Shown piece after piece: positions 34,664-43,747 of a stretch of DNA of 64,000 nucleotides. The position numbers were made by a program, and so were the translations under genes. Under the pieces are notes generated by a model. That model saw only the letters and a list, made by a program, of their open reading frames with translations, ran no database searches and was not told the origin of the DNA. The stretch comes from Bacteroidia bacterium (GTDB lineage: Bacteria > Bacteroidota > Bacteroidia > Bacteroidales > Paludibacteraceae). The stretch covers positions 1-64,000 of the forward strand of contig JAGKVE010000004.1 of assembly GCA_021152555.1 (NCBI GenBank), in the 5' to 3' direction. The stretch's first letter is position 1. Each line of letters begins with the position of its first letter.

Positions 34664-34680
34664 ATATTTTTGTAATTTTG
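34649..34680 (+). promoter_or_regulatory. Promoter of dnaE
   Basis: TTTG 34649-34652 and TAATTTTG 34673-34680, 20 bp apart. Its -33 lies within the tsaD promoter spacer. Confidence 0.8.
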
Positions 34681-34698
34681 CGGTCAAATTTCGAATTT

Positions 34699-37600
34699 AT
34701 GAGTTTTACACATTTACACGTCCACTCGCACTATTCGTTGCTTGACGGATTGTCAAAAGTGGAAGAGATTGTCGATAAGTGTATTGCAACAGGGATGAAC
34801 GCTGTGGCGTTGACCGATCACGGTAATATGTACGGCATCAAGGACCTGCTTGACTACTGCAAAGGAATTAACAAAGCGCGCAAAGCGGACGCTGAGACCA
34901 ATGGTACGGAGTTCGTGCCATTCAAGCCGATTGTAGGGTGTGAAACGTACTGCGCTCGACGGGGAAGGCATTCCATGAAAGATGACAAAGCCGTCAACGG
35001 AGAGGGAAGGACATATGTCATTGACCGGTCCGGTTGGCACCTCATCCTGTTAGCAAAAAACATGACCGGCTACCACAACCTCTGTCGCATCGTCTCACAC
35101 GGATTTATGTCTGATGCCTTTTATCATACCCCTCGTATTGACAAAGAGTTGTTAGAGAAATGGCACGAAGGCATCATTTGCTGCTCGGCGTGTCTTGGCG
35201 GTGAGTTACCGCAGAAGATTTTAGAGGGCATTGCAAAAGGAGGGGACTTCTCCGATGCGGAAGAGACCGTCAAGTGGTTTAAGAACTTGTTCGGAGAAGA
35301 TTATTACATCGAACTTCAACGCCACGAGACCCAAAAACCCGGTGGAGACCAGGAGGTGTACGAGCGTCAAAAACAAGTTAACACCGTTCTCGTTGACCTC
35401 GCGCGTAAATACGACGTGAAGATTATCTGCACAAACGACTCGCATTTCGTAAACGAGGAGGACGCCGAGGCACATGACCGTCTGATCTGCCTTAGCACGA
35501 ACCACTTCGTCAACGATGTCAACCGCATGCACTATACCAAGCAGGAGTGGCTCAAAACGCCAGAAGAGATGGCGGCTATTTTCTCCGATCTACCGGAAGC
35601 ATTGGCTAACACCCAGGAGATTGTGGACAAGGTAGAGGTCTATAACATCGATCATGACCCTATCATGCCGAAATTTGACATCCCAGCCTCATTCGGCAAA
35701 GAAGCAGATTATCCCGACCGATTGGCGTTCGAGAGTGCGTATCTGCGCCATCTGACGATGGAGGGCGCAAAAGAGCGGTACGGAGAAGAACGGCTCCAAA
35801 CGGACGAAGTGCTCAAAGAACGCATAGAGTTCGAACTGAATACCATTATCTCAATGGGTTTCCCGGGGTACTTCCTCATCGTCATGGATTTTATCCGCGC
35901 AGCACGCGAAGAGTTGGATGTATCTGTCGGACCGGGACGTGGTTCGGCGGCAGGCTCTGTTGTCGCATACTGCCTGAAGATCACTGATCTTGACCCGCTC
36001 AAATATGACCTCCTGTTCGAGCGTTTCCTTAACCCTGACCGTATTTCCCTGCCTGATATAGACACCGACTTCGAGGATTGCGGACGTGGCAAAGTACTGG
36101 ATTATGTAAGCCGTAAATACGGCGAGACACACGTTGCGCACATCGTGACGTACGGAAAGATGGCAACCAAGTCCGCGCTCGCTGATGTCGGCCGTGTGCA
36201 GCAGGTGCCTCTCGCGCGCGTCAACGAACTCAAGAGTTTCATTCCTGACCGCGAGTTTCCAGACACAATTATGAAAGGCCAACTCGCGGGCGCAAAGAAA
36301 CCCAAAGTAAACCTGCGGAACTGTTATAAGTACATTGAGGAACTCAAACGCGAGTACGAGCAGGGCGACCCGAATACCCGCTCGATGCTTGAGTATGCAG
36401 CGCGGCTTGAGGGAACAATCCGTCAGGTTGGTGTACATGCGTGCGGCGTCATCATCGGTGCCGACGACCTGACCAACTTCGCCCCACTCTCTTCCGTCGA
36501 GGACAAGAACAGCAAGAAACGCGTACTCGTAACGGAGTATGACGGACATGTAGTCGAGTCCGTCGGGCTGATTAAGATGGACTTCCTCGGCCTCATTACA
36601 CTCACCATCATCAAGGAGTGCCTAAGGAACATTAAGAAAGCGCGCGGTATTGATGTTGACATCGACCATATACCCATTGATGATGCAGAGACATATAAAT
36701 TGTTCCAAGAAGGCAGAACGGTAGCCGTCTTCCAATTCGAGTCCGCCGGCATGCAGAAATACCTGCGCGAACTCAAACCGACCGTTATCGGTGACCTCAT
36801 CGCCATGAACGCCCTCTACCGTCCCGGGCCTATGGATTACATTCCCCAGTTTATCCGCCGCAAGCAGGGGACGGAACCCGTGACATACGACATACCTGTG
36901 ATGGAGAAATACCTCAAGGATACCTACGGCGTTACAGTCTATCAGGAGCAGGTCATGTTGCTGAGCCGTCTGCTTGCGAACTTCACCCGTGGCGAGAGTG
37001 ACAAACTCCGTAAAGCGATGGGTAAGAAACAGATGGCAGTACTTGCGTCTCTCAAGGACAAATTCATGGAAGGCGGAAAAACGAACGGACACAACCCAGA
37101 GGTACTCGATAAGATATGGAAAGACTGGGAGAAATTCGCTTCCTACGCTTTCAATAAATCGCACGCAGCGTGCTACTCGTGGGTCGCTTACCAAACAGGG
37201 TACCTAAAAGCACACTATCCTGCGGAGTTCATGGCAGCCAACCTCACTGTCCATAAAGACGACATCAAAGAGGTGACCAAACTGATGGATGAATGTAAAG
37301 CATTGGGATTGAGCGTCTTGGAGCCGGATGTAAATGAGTCCGAACTGTCCTTTACAGTCAATAGGAAAGGCGCCATACGTTTCGGGCTTGGCGGCATAAA
37401 GGGCGTAGGCGAAGGAGCTGCGGAGTCCATTATACGCGAGCGTGACAAATACGGGAAGTACCAAGGGATTTTCGACTTCCTCGAGCGTGTTAATCTGCAG
37501 TCATGTAACCGCAAAACCATTGAGAATCTGGCACAAGCAGGTGCCTTTGAATGTTTCGACGACATCTACCGCGAACAGTTCTTCGGCGTGGACGAATACG

Positions 37601-38541
37601 GGTCTTCAGGGCTCGACCTGCTTATGAACTACGGTAGCAAATGGCAGGCGGACAAGGAGAACAACTCCAATTCGCTTTTCGGTGATCTCGATATCGCTGT
37701 CGAAGTAAAGCACCCTGAGCTGCCACAAGTACAACGATGGGACACTATCGAGCGGCTCAACAGAGAGAAAGAACTCATCGGCATATATCTCTCTGCGCAC
37801 CCTCTGGACGAATACGAATACGAAGTGCGCGAACTTTGTAATATTACGACTGCCGAACTGACCATGTTCGATAAATGGCGTAGAGCAGACGCACGTAACG
37901 ATGCCGAGATTCAAACGAGAGCACTGATGGCAGAGAACCCTGACGAGAAACTGGTTTTGCCATCCGAGTTCATCGCCGCACATAAGAACCAGAACAGTCT
38001 CCTCGGAGGGCTCATCACGCAAGCCGAGCAACTCCGCAGCCAAAAAGGGAACCCGTACGGACGCTACACTATCGAGGACTATACCGGCAGTTACCAGGTC
38101 GTGCTCTTCGGCAACGCATACAACAAATTCGCACACCTCATGCTCAAAGACCTGTACGTTATGGTCACCGGAGTCATACAGCAGAAAGGTGCCGGAATGA
38201 AATGGTTCAAAGAAGGGAAAGACGAAGAAGCGGAGTTTGAGTTTGTTGTGCAAAGCGTAGATATGCTGCCGAATGTACAGGATGTACGTACCGACGGACT
38301 CAACATACGTCTCTCGCTCAATAACGTCACACCAGAGAACATAGACGAATTAGCGGACTTTGTGGACGCCAACAAAGGGAACGGACGGCTGCATATCAGC
38401 GTCTTCAATCCGCTCAACCGACAGAACGTTGCGCTAACCAGCCGCAACCACGCCATCAAGGTCACGCCTAAATTCTATAAATGGCTCGCGCAGAAAAGAG
38501 AGGAAGGAGTGCTTGATTTCCGCCCTGTGGAGAAAAACTAA
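34699..38541 (+). CDS. dnaE: DNA polymerase III subunit alpha (DnaE type)
   Basis: 1280 residues from ATG 34699 (MSFTHLHVHS); the seven extra upstream codons lie on the predicted transcription start. The PHP domain begins at once (HLHVHSHYSLLDG, ALTDHGNMYG). The catalytic aspartates of the C-family polymerase are in SLPDIDTDFED. The finger/tandem HhH region (GLGGIKGVGEGAA) and a C-terminal OB fold (YQVVLFGNAYNKF) follow. It replicates the chromosome. Confidence 0.97.
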   Translation: MSFTHLHVHSHYSLLDGLSKVEEIVDKCIATGMNAVALTDHGNMYGIKDLLDYCKGINKARKADAETNGTEFVPFKPIVGCETYCARRGRHSMKDDKAVNGEGRTYVIDRSGWHLILLAKNMTGYHNLCRIVSHGFMSDAFYHTPRIDKELLEKWHEGIICCSACLGGELPQKILEGIAKGGDFSDAEETVKWFKNLFGEDYYIELQRHETQKPGGDQEVYERQKQVNTVLVDLARKYDVKIICTNDSHFVNEEDAEAHDRLICLSTNHFVNDVNRMHYTKQEWLKTPEEMAAIFSDLPEALANTQEIVDKVEVYNIDHDPIMPKFDIPASFGKEADYPDRLAFESAYLRHLTMEGAKERYGEERLQTDEVLKERIEFELNTIISMGFPGYFLIVMDFIRAAREELDVSVGPGRGSAAGSVVAYCLKITDLDPLKYDLLFERFLNPDRISLPDIDTDFEDCGRGKVLDYVSRKYGETHVAHIVTYGKMATKSALADVGRVQQVPLARVNELKSFIPDREFPDTIMKGQLAGAKKPKVNLRNCYKYIEELKREYEQGDPNTRSMLEYAARLEGTIRQVGVHACGVIIGADDLTNFAPLSSVEDKNSKKRVLVTEYDGHVVESVGLIKMDFLGLITLTIIKECLRNIKKARGIDVDIDHIPIDDAETYKLFQEGRTVAVFQFESAGMQKYLRELKPTVIGDLIAMNALYRPGPMDYIPQFIRRKQGTEPVTYDIPVMEKYLKDTYGVTVYQEQVMLLSRLLANFTRGESDKLRKAMGKKQMAVLASLKDKFMEGGKTNGHNPEVLDKIWKDWEKFASYAFNKSHAACYSWVAYQTGYLKAHYPAEFMAANLTVHKDDIKEVTKLMDECKALGLSVLEPDVNESELSFTVNRKGAIRFGLGGIKGVGEGAAESIIRERDKYGKYQGIFDFLERVNLQSCNRKTIENLAQAGAFECFDDIYREQFFGVDEYGSSGLDLLMNYGSKWQADKENNSNSLFGDLDIAVEVKHPELPQVQRWDTIERLNREKELIGIYLSAHPLDEYEYEVRELCNITTAELTMFDKWRRADARNDAEIQTRALMAENPDEKLVLPSEFIAAHKNQNSLLGGLITQAEQLRSQKGNPYGRYTIEDYTGSYQVVLFGNAYNKFAHLMLKDLYVMVTGVIQQKGAGMKWFKEGKDEEAEFEFVVQSVDMLPNVQDVRTDGLNIRLSLNNVTPENIDELADFVDANKGNGRLHISVFNPLNRQNVALTSRNHAIKVTPKFYKWLAQKREEGVLDFRPVEKN

Positions 38542-38547
38542 TTTTTA

Positions 38548-38600
38548 ATGTACAATGTACGAAGGGCTTTAGGAGTTTAGTACAATGTTTTTAGATGCGT
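38548..38600 (+). repeat. GTACAAT/GTACGAA repeat words between dnaE and folC
   Basis: GTACAAT / GTACGAA, a GGGCTTTAGGAG spacer, then GTACAATG and a later GTACGAAAG (38616 onward) lie in the 110-bp gap. No terminator or promoter is clear here. Confidence 0.5.
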
Positions 38601-38651
38601 ATTTATTATTAAATTTGTACGAAAGTCACCAGAACGCTTTGTGAATTGTAA

Positions 38652-39956
38652 ATGATGATTTATAGCGAAGCCGTCTCATATCTTTATTCCTCCCGTCCGC
38701 CGTTTCATATGGTGGGCGCAGCGGCATATAAACCTGGTTTGGAGAACACCCTGAAGCTCATGACCCACTTCGGCAATCCGCACCAACGGCTGCGCGCGGT
38801 GCATGTGGCAGGAACGAACGGGAAAGGCTCCACATGCCATCTCATTGCCGCCGTGCTGCAAGCAGCAGGCATGCGTGTCGGACTGTTTACCAGTCCCCAC
38901 CTCGTCTCGCTCACCGAACGGATACGTGTCAATGGTACGCCTATTCCTGAAAATGAAGTGACGGCGTTCATTGAAGGCAACAAGGCGTTCCTTGATGACC
39001 TGCAACCCTCTTTCTTCGAGACCATGACCGCACTCGCTTTCGATTATTTCGTAAAGCAGAAGGTGGACATCGCCGTTGTCGAAGTAGGATTAGGAGGCCG
39101 CCTTGACAGCACCAATGTCATTACGCCCCTTCTCTCCGTTATCACTAATATCGGGCTTGACCATACGGAGTTTTTAGGGCACACGCTTGCACAAATAGCA
39201 TGGGAGAAAGCCGGTATTATCAAACCCGACGTGCCATGCGTCATCGGAGAGACCCACCCGCAGACGATGAATGTCTTTCTCAAGAGAGCGAAAGAGTGCG
39301 GTATTCTCAGCAGCGGACCGGAGACAACGGACTGCCGGATATGGTTTGCGGACCAATGCGGCTATCTGCGCAACAAAAGACTGCGCGAAGCTCCTGAATG
39401 TGAACTCAAAGGCAACTATCAGGAGCACAACCTGCAAACTGCCTACGTCGCACTCCAAGTTCTAAAGAACTACGTGCCATCAGACCTTCTTCGTACATCG
39501 TACATCCGTCCTCAGTACATTCAAAATGGTTTTGCCAATGTCTGTACGCTCACCGGACTGAGAGGCAGATGGGAGACGTTATGCAGGCAGCCGCTCGTCA
39601 TTTGTGACACAGGACACAACAGCCATGGTATTCAGTACGTTGCGCGGCAACTCAGGCAATGGAACAATCCCGACATATGGATTATCTTCGGCATGGTCGA
39701 TGATAAGGACACGGAGACCTGTCTGCGCCTTATGCCTGACGGAAAAAAATACCATTATATCTTCACGCGTCCCGACACCCAACGTGCCCGTTCGGCTGAG
39801 GACATGTTAGCTCTTTGGGGAAAGGAAGCAATAGCTATAGCCAAGCCCGATGAAGCAATACAGTACGCCATGCAGCACGCCAAGCACGAAGACGCTGTCT
39901 TCATCGGAGGGAGTAATTATTTAGTAGGATATGCGCTATCACGTTTTACACATTAA
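38652..39956 (+). CDS. folC: Bifunctional dihydrofolate/folylpolyglutamate synthase
   Basis: 434 residues. It adds glutamate to dihydropteroate and folates. The Mur-ligase-type P-loop AGTNGKGSTCH is near residue 53, with the omega-loop SPHLVSLTERIRVNG, VGLGGRLDSTNV and the C-terminal CDTGHNSHG. The start may be ATG 38652 or 38655. Residues near 282-291 (RTSYIRPQYI) are encoded by CGTACAT repeats and look inserted. The end overlaps prmA by 26 nt. Confidence 0.95.
   Translation: MMIYSEAVSYLYSSRPPFHMVGAAAYKPGLENTLKLMTHFGNPHQRLRAVHVAGTNGKGSTCHLIAAVLQAAGMRVGLFTSPHLVSLTERIRVNGTPIPENEVTAFIEGNKAFLDDLQPSFFETMTALAFDYFVKQKVDIAVVEVGLGGRLDSTNVITPLLSVITNIGLDHTEFLGHTLAQIAWEKAGIIKPDVPCVIGETHPQTMNVFLKRAKECGILSSGPETTDCRIWFADQCGYLRNKRLREAPECELKGNYQEHNLQTAYVALQVLKNYVPSDLLRTSYIRPQYIQNGFANVCTLTGLRGRWETLCRQPLVICDTGHNSHGIQYVARQLRQWNNPDIWIIFGMVDDKDTETCLRLMPDGKKYHYIFTRPDTQRARSAEDMLALWGKEAIAIAKPDEAIQYAMQHAKHEDAVFIGGSNYLVGYALSRFTH
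39490..39521 (+). repeat. In-gene heptanucleotide array, CGTACAT type, within folC
   Basis: CGTACAT / CGTACAT / CCGTCCT / CAGTACATT, translated in frame. Confidence 0.75.
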
Positions 39957-40740
39957 GACCGCGTTTGCAGAGGAATGGCAGAAAGACCTGTTCGCACAGG
40001 ACCTATGCGACCTCGGCGTCAATACTATTGACGACGACGATTACTATATCCCTTCCAACCTATGGCAGCAACACCAAAACGCCATCGAGGAATACATCCA
40101 TTCAGCAATCAGCGATTCGCAATTCTCTGTTTCCGAACTGCCCGACAAGAACTGGAATGCCGTATGGGAGTCGGAGCATCCGGTGCAGGAACTGCCTCTC
40201 GGCGTGCGCATCATTCCCCATTGCGCTTTCGGTGCCGGGTACCATGAGACGACTGCAATGATGATTGACGCCCTTCTCAATCACCAGTCCTCCTTCGAGC
40301 ATCGTACATTCGTAAATATTCTTGACCATGGAACCGGAACCGGAGTACTCGCTATCTTCGCCAAAAAACTCGGCGCGCATTACGTACTCGCACTTGATAT
40401 AGACGAGAAGAGCGTCGAAAACGCCAAAGAAAACGCCATGCTCAACAGTGTCGATATCGACGTCCGTCTCAACGGCGAACTCTCAACCATCACCAATCAC
40501 CGGTCACCGACCACCAGTTTCCACCTCATCCTTGCCAACATCCATCGCAATGTGCTCCTTGCCAACATGCCATCTTACGCACATCTGCTTGCGCCGGACG
40601 GACAACTATGGGTCAGCGGTTTCTATGAGCAGGACTGCCCTGCGCTCATCAGCGCCGCCAATAACCACGGACTCACACTAATGCCCAAAGGAACACATAA
40701 AAAAGGCGACTGGAGAATGCTACAATTCATCAAATCGTAA
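39931..40740 (+). CDS. prmA: Ribosomal protein L11 methyltransferase
   Basis: 269 residues. It trimethylates L11. An N-terminal substrate-binding domain (WNAVWESEHPVQEL) precedes the SAM domain: FGAGYHETTAMMIDALL, motif I LDHGTGTGVLAIFAKKLG, and the catalytic-region ILANIHRNVL. A repeat insertion (STITNHRSPTTSF, about residues 186-198) separates strand 4 from LILANI. The 26-nt overlap with folC indicates coupling. Confidence 0.95.
   Translation: MRYHVLHIKTAFAEEWQKDLFAQDLCDLGVNTIDDDDYYIPSNLWQQHQNAIEEYIHSAISDSQFSVSELPDKNWNAVWESEHPVQELPLGVRIIPHCAFGAGYHETTAMMIDALLNHQSSFEHRTFVNILDHGTGTGVLAIFAKKLGAHYVLALDIDEKSVENAKENAMLNSVDIDVRLNGELSTITNHRSPTTSFHLILANIHRNVLLANMPSYAHLLAPDGQLWVSGFYEQDCPALISAANNHGLTLMPKGTHKKGDWRMLQFIKS
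40491..40518 (+). repeat. In-gene heptanucleotide array, CACCAAT type, within prmA
   Basis: Four in-phase units CACCAAT / CACCGGT / CACCGAC / CACCAGT, translated in frame. Confidence 0.85.
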
Positions 40741-40767
40741 TCACGGCGACGTTGGCTGAACCTCCCC

Positions 40768-40799
40768 GTAATCACCCTGTAATCACCCCGTAATCACCC
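40768..40799 (+). repeat. 11-bp tandem repeat, GTAATCACCCC type
   Basis: GTAATCACC starts at 40768, 40779 and 40790, exactly 11 bp apart. A further GTAATCAC is at the prmA stop (40737), out of phase. Confidence 0.85.
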
Positions 40800-40847
40800 C
40801 CTTTTGAGTCGTAATTTAGTCGAAAAAGGTTCGATGCAGGTATAAGG

Positions 40848-40945
40848 CCATTGCATTGCAGGACCTCCGCGTTGTAAGACCGATACGCTGTAGAACCACT
40901 GAGTTATAAGACCACTGCGTTGTAAGACCACTGCGTTGTAAGACC
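40848..40945 (+). repeat. 16-bp tandem repeat, six units
   Basis: Six consecutive 16-bp units begin at 40848, 40864, 40880, 40896, 40912 and 40928. The last two are identical (CCACTGCGTTGTAAGA) and earlier ones are diverged, so the array decays towards its 5' side. The GGCGC-AA-GCGCC palindrome follows. Confidence 0.9.
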
Positions 40946-40951
40946 GGCGCA

Positions 40952-40993
40952 AGCGCCTATAGGATAGAAGGAACCGAAAGGTGCTCTTTTTTT
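40952..40993 (+). terminator. Possible terminator downstream of prmA
   Basis: AGCGCC (40952-40957) can pair with GGTGCT (40980-40985), followed by CTTTTTTT. The 22-nt loop makes this only moderate. Confidence 0.4.
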
Positions 40994-41000
40994 GTCCTCT

Positions 41001-41028
41001 AAACACTAAACACTAAACTCTAAACTAA
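41001..41028 (+). repeat. Heptanucleotide array, AAACACT type, upstream of lysS
   Basis: Units AAACACT / AAACACT / AAACTCT / AAACTAA lie just before the lysS promoter. Confidence 0.85.
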
Positions 41029-41043
41029 AAATCTTTGATTTTT

Positions 41044-41075
41044 TTTGCATATGTCAAAAAAATGTTGTACCTTTG
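41044..41075 (+). promoter_or_regulatory. Promoter of lysS
   Basis: TTTG 41044-41047 and TACCTTTG 41068-41075, 20 bp apart. Confidence 0.85.
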
Positions 41076-41160
41076 CAGCGAAATTGGGTAATATGGCACT
41101 TATTGCCAGAACAAGCCCCCAAACAGCAGTCATCCTAACGAAAAAAAAACAATCATAAAT

Positions 41161-42720
41161 ATGGAAAATTTAAGCGAACAAGAAATCGTACGGCGGCAGA
41201 GCCTGCAGACCATGCGCGACATGGGCATTGATCCCTACCCTGCAGCCGAGTATGAAGTAACAGGTTTTTCAACGGACATCAAAGCTGCGTTTGTCGACCG
41301 CGCAGAAGGCGAACCGGAACCGGATGCAGAATGGTTTACCGGCAAACAGGTACGTATTGCCGGCCGTCTGATGAGCAAACGTATTATGGGAAAGGCCTCT
41401 TTTATCGAACTCCAGGATTCCAAAGGACGTATTCAGGTATATGTCTCCCGCGACGACATTCAAGCCCCGGTAGCCGAAGGCGAACAGCCTACCACAGTAG
41501 AACAGCAGATGTACAATGTGGTATTCAAGAAACTGCTGGATATCGGCGATTTCATCGGTATTGAGGGTTTCGTCTTCCGCACGCAGATGGGTGAGATTTC
41601 CGTACACGCGAAGAAACTGACGGTATTAGCCAAGAGCCTCCGTCCGCTGCCTATTGTGAAATACAAAGACGGCGTGGCGTATGACGGTTTCAACGACCCG
41701 GAGCAGCGTTACCGCCAGCGTTATGTGGACCTCGTTGTCAACGACGGCGTCAAAGACACCTTCCTCAAACGCGCGACAATCCTGCGCACCATGAGACAGG
41801 TATTCGACGAAGCAGGCTACACCGAGGTGGAGACTCCTATCCTGCAGCAGATTGCCGGCGGTGCAAGTGCCCGTCCGTTCATCACGCATCATAACTCGCT
41901 CGACGTGGACATGTACCTGCGTATCGCTACCGAACTCTACCTCAAACGCCTCATCGTAGGCGGTTTCGAGGGTGTGTATGAGATAGGTCGTAACTTCCGC
42001 AACGAGGGAATGGACCGCAGTCACAACCCCGAGTTCACCTGCATGGAGCTGTATGTGCAATACAAGGACTACAACTGGATGATGGGCTTCACCGAGCAGT
42101 TATTGGAGAAGATTGCGATTGCAGTCAACGGCACAACCAAGGTCAAAGTGGGCGACAACGAGATTGATTTCAAGGCGCCTTACCGCCGTCTGCCTATCCT
42201 CGATGCCATCAAGGAGAAGACCGGTCTCGACCTCGCCACAATGGACGAAGAAGCCATCCGCGCAGAGGCAAAGAAACTGGGCGTAGAGGACACCGAGCAC
42301 ATGGGCAAAGGCAAGCTGATTGACGAGATTTTCGGCGAGACCTGCGAGGGCACGTTCATCCAGCCGACGTTCATCACCGATTATCCGGTAGAGATGAGCC
42401 CGCTGACCAAAATGCACCGCTCCAAACCCGGTCTGACCGAGCGTTTCGAGCTGATGGTGAACGGCAAAGAGTTAGCCAACGCCTACTCCGAGCTCAACGA
42501 CCCGATTGACCAGTACAACCGTTTCGTCGAGCAGATGAAACTCGCTGACAAGGGCGATGACGAGGCGATGGTTATTGACCATGATTTCATGCGCGCACTG
42601 GAATACGGTATGCCGCCGACATCGGGTATCGGTATCGGTATTGACCGTCTGGCAATCCTAATGACCGGCCAGCCGACTATTCAAGAAGTACTGCTCTTCC
42701 CGACGATGCGTCCGGAATAA
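41161..42720 (+). CDS. lysS: Lysyl-tRNA synthetase, class II
   Basis: 519 residues. An N-terminal OB anticodon-binding domain (VRIAGRLMSKRIMGKASFIELQDSKGRIQ) precedes the class II catalytic core: motif 2 YEIGRNFRNEGMDRSHNPEFTCME and motif 3 GIGIGIDRLAILMTG. It is preceded by an 85-nt leader with no recognisable T-box or riboswitch. A repeat array joins it to gpsA. Confidence 0.97.
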   Translation: MENLSEQEIVRRQSLQTMRDMGIDPYPAAEYEVTGFSTDIKAAFVDRAEGEPEPDAEWFTGKQVRIAGRLMSKRIMGKASFIELQDSKGRIQVYVSRDDIQAPVAEGEQPTTVEQQMYNVVFKKLLDIGDFIGIEGFVFRTQMGEISVHAKKLTVLAKSLRPLPIVKYKDGVAYDGFNDPEQRYRQRYVDLVVNDGVKDTFLKRATILRTMRQVFDEAGYTEVETPILQQIAGGASARPFITHHNSLDVDMYLRIATELYLKRLIVGGFEGVYEIGRNFRNEGMDRSHNPEFTCMELYVQYKDYNWMMGFTEQLLEKIAIAVNGTTKVKVGDNEIDFKAPYRRLPILDAIKEKTGLDLATMDEEAIRAEAKKLGVEDTEHMGKGKLIDEIFGETCEGTFIQPTFITDYPVEMSPLTKMHRSKPGLTERFELMVNGKELANAYSELNDPIDQYNRFVEQMKLADKGDDEAMVIDHDFMRALEYGMPPTSGIGIGIDRLAILMTGQPTIQEVLLFPTMRPE

Positions 42721-42748
42721 GTGACTAAGTGAACAAGTACAAAGTACC
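42719..42748 (+). repeat. Heptanucleotide array between lysS and gpsA
   Basis: AAGTGACT / AAGTGAAC / AAGTAC / AAAGTACC words start in the lysS stop codon and end 8 nt before the gpsA ATG. Confidence 0.75.
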
Positions 42749-42755
42749 AATAAAC

Positions 42756-43745
42756 ATGTATCGTAAAATAGCTATATTAGGCTCGGGAAGTTGGGCGACG
42801 GCATTGGCGAAAATCGTCATGCAGAACCAAAGTGAGATCAACTGGTTCATCCGCCGTCAGGAAGTGATTGACGAGTTCATCGCGGCCGGCAAAAACCCCT
42901 CCTACCTCGGCGCAGCAAGTTTCGATGTGGAGCGTATTCATTTCTCCTCGGATATCAACCAGACCGTGGCGCACTCGGACGTACTGATTCTCGCGATTCC
43001 TTCGCCGTATGTCAAGCAGTCACTCAATAAAATCCGCCGCGACATGACTCACAAAGTGGTCATCTCCGCCGTCAAAGGTATGATACCCGACGAGAACGTC
43101 ATCGTGACCGATTACCTGCATAAGCGTTTCAGGATTCCAATGGAGCAATTAGGCGTTATCGCCGGTCCTTGTCACGCAGAGGAAATCGCCCTTGAGCGGC
43201 TCAGTTACCTCACTATCGGCTGCGAGAACAAACTGAATGCCGAAACAATGGCTGCACTCTTCTCCACCCCGTACGTCCATACGACCACTTCTGCCGATGT
43301 GGTAGGACTGGAATACAGTTCGGTAATGAAGAATATTTACGCGATTGCAGCCGGCATGTGCCAGGCACTCCACTACGGAGACAATTTCCAAGCCGTCCTC
43401 CTCTCCAACGCCATTCAGGAAATCGAGCGTTTTGCCGCTGCAGTGAACAACGCACCGCGTAAAATCAACCACTCCGGCTACCTTGGAGACGTGCTTGTGA
43501 CAGGTTACTCGCAGTTCAGCAGAAACCGTCAGTTCGGCCAGATGTTAGGACTCGGCTACTCCGTCAAAGCAGCCCAAATGGAGATGGAGATGGTAGCAGA
43601 AGGGTATTACGGCACGAAAGCCATTCACGAAGCGAACAAAAACATAAACGTGGACCTGCCTATCGTCAATGCCATGTACGAAATATTGTACAACAAACAA
43701 AAAGCAAAACCCATTATCAAATCGCTAACTACTAAATTACAATAA
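42756..43745 (+). CDS. gpsA: Glycerol-3-phosphate dehydrogenase (NAD(P)+)
   Basis: 329 residues from ATG 42756 (MYRKIAILG); nine more codons upstream would be repeat-derived. It makes sn-glycerol-3-phosphate for phospholipids. The Rossmann motif ILGSGSWATALAKI is at the N-terminus; KGM, GPCHAEEIA, the catalytic Lys in YSSVMKNIYAIAAG and the C-terminal PIVNAMYEIL are present. It lies 2 bp upstream of pgi. Confidence 0.96.
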   Translation: MYRKIAILGSGSWATALAKIVMQNQSEINWFIRRQEVIDEFIAAGKNPSYLGAASFDVERIHFSSDINQTVAHSDVLILAIPSPYVKQSLNKIRRDMTHKVVISAVKGMIPDENVIVTDYLHKRFRIPMEQLGVIAGPCHAEEIALERLSYLTIGCENKLNAETMAALFSTPYVHTTTSADVVGLEYSSVMKNIYAIAAGMCQALHYGDNFQAVLLSNAIQEIERFAAAVNNAPRKINHSGYLGDVLVTGYSQFSRNRQFGQMLGLGYSVKAAQMEMEMVAEGYYGTKAIHEANKNINVDLPIVNAMYEILYNKQKAKPIIKSLTTKLQ

Positions 43746-43747
43746 TC

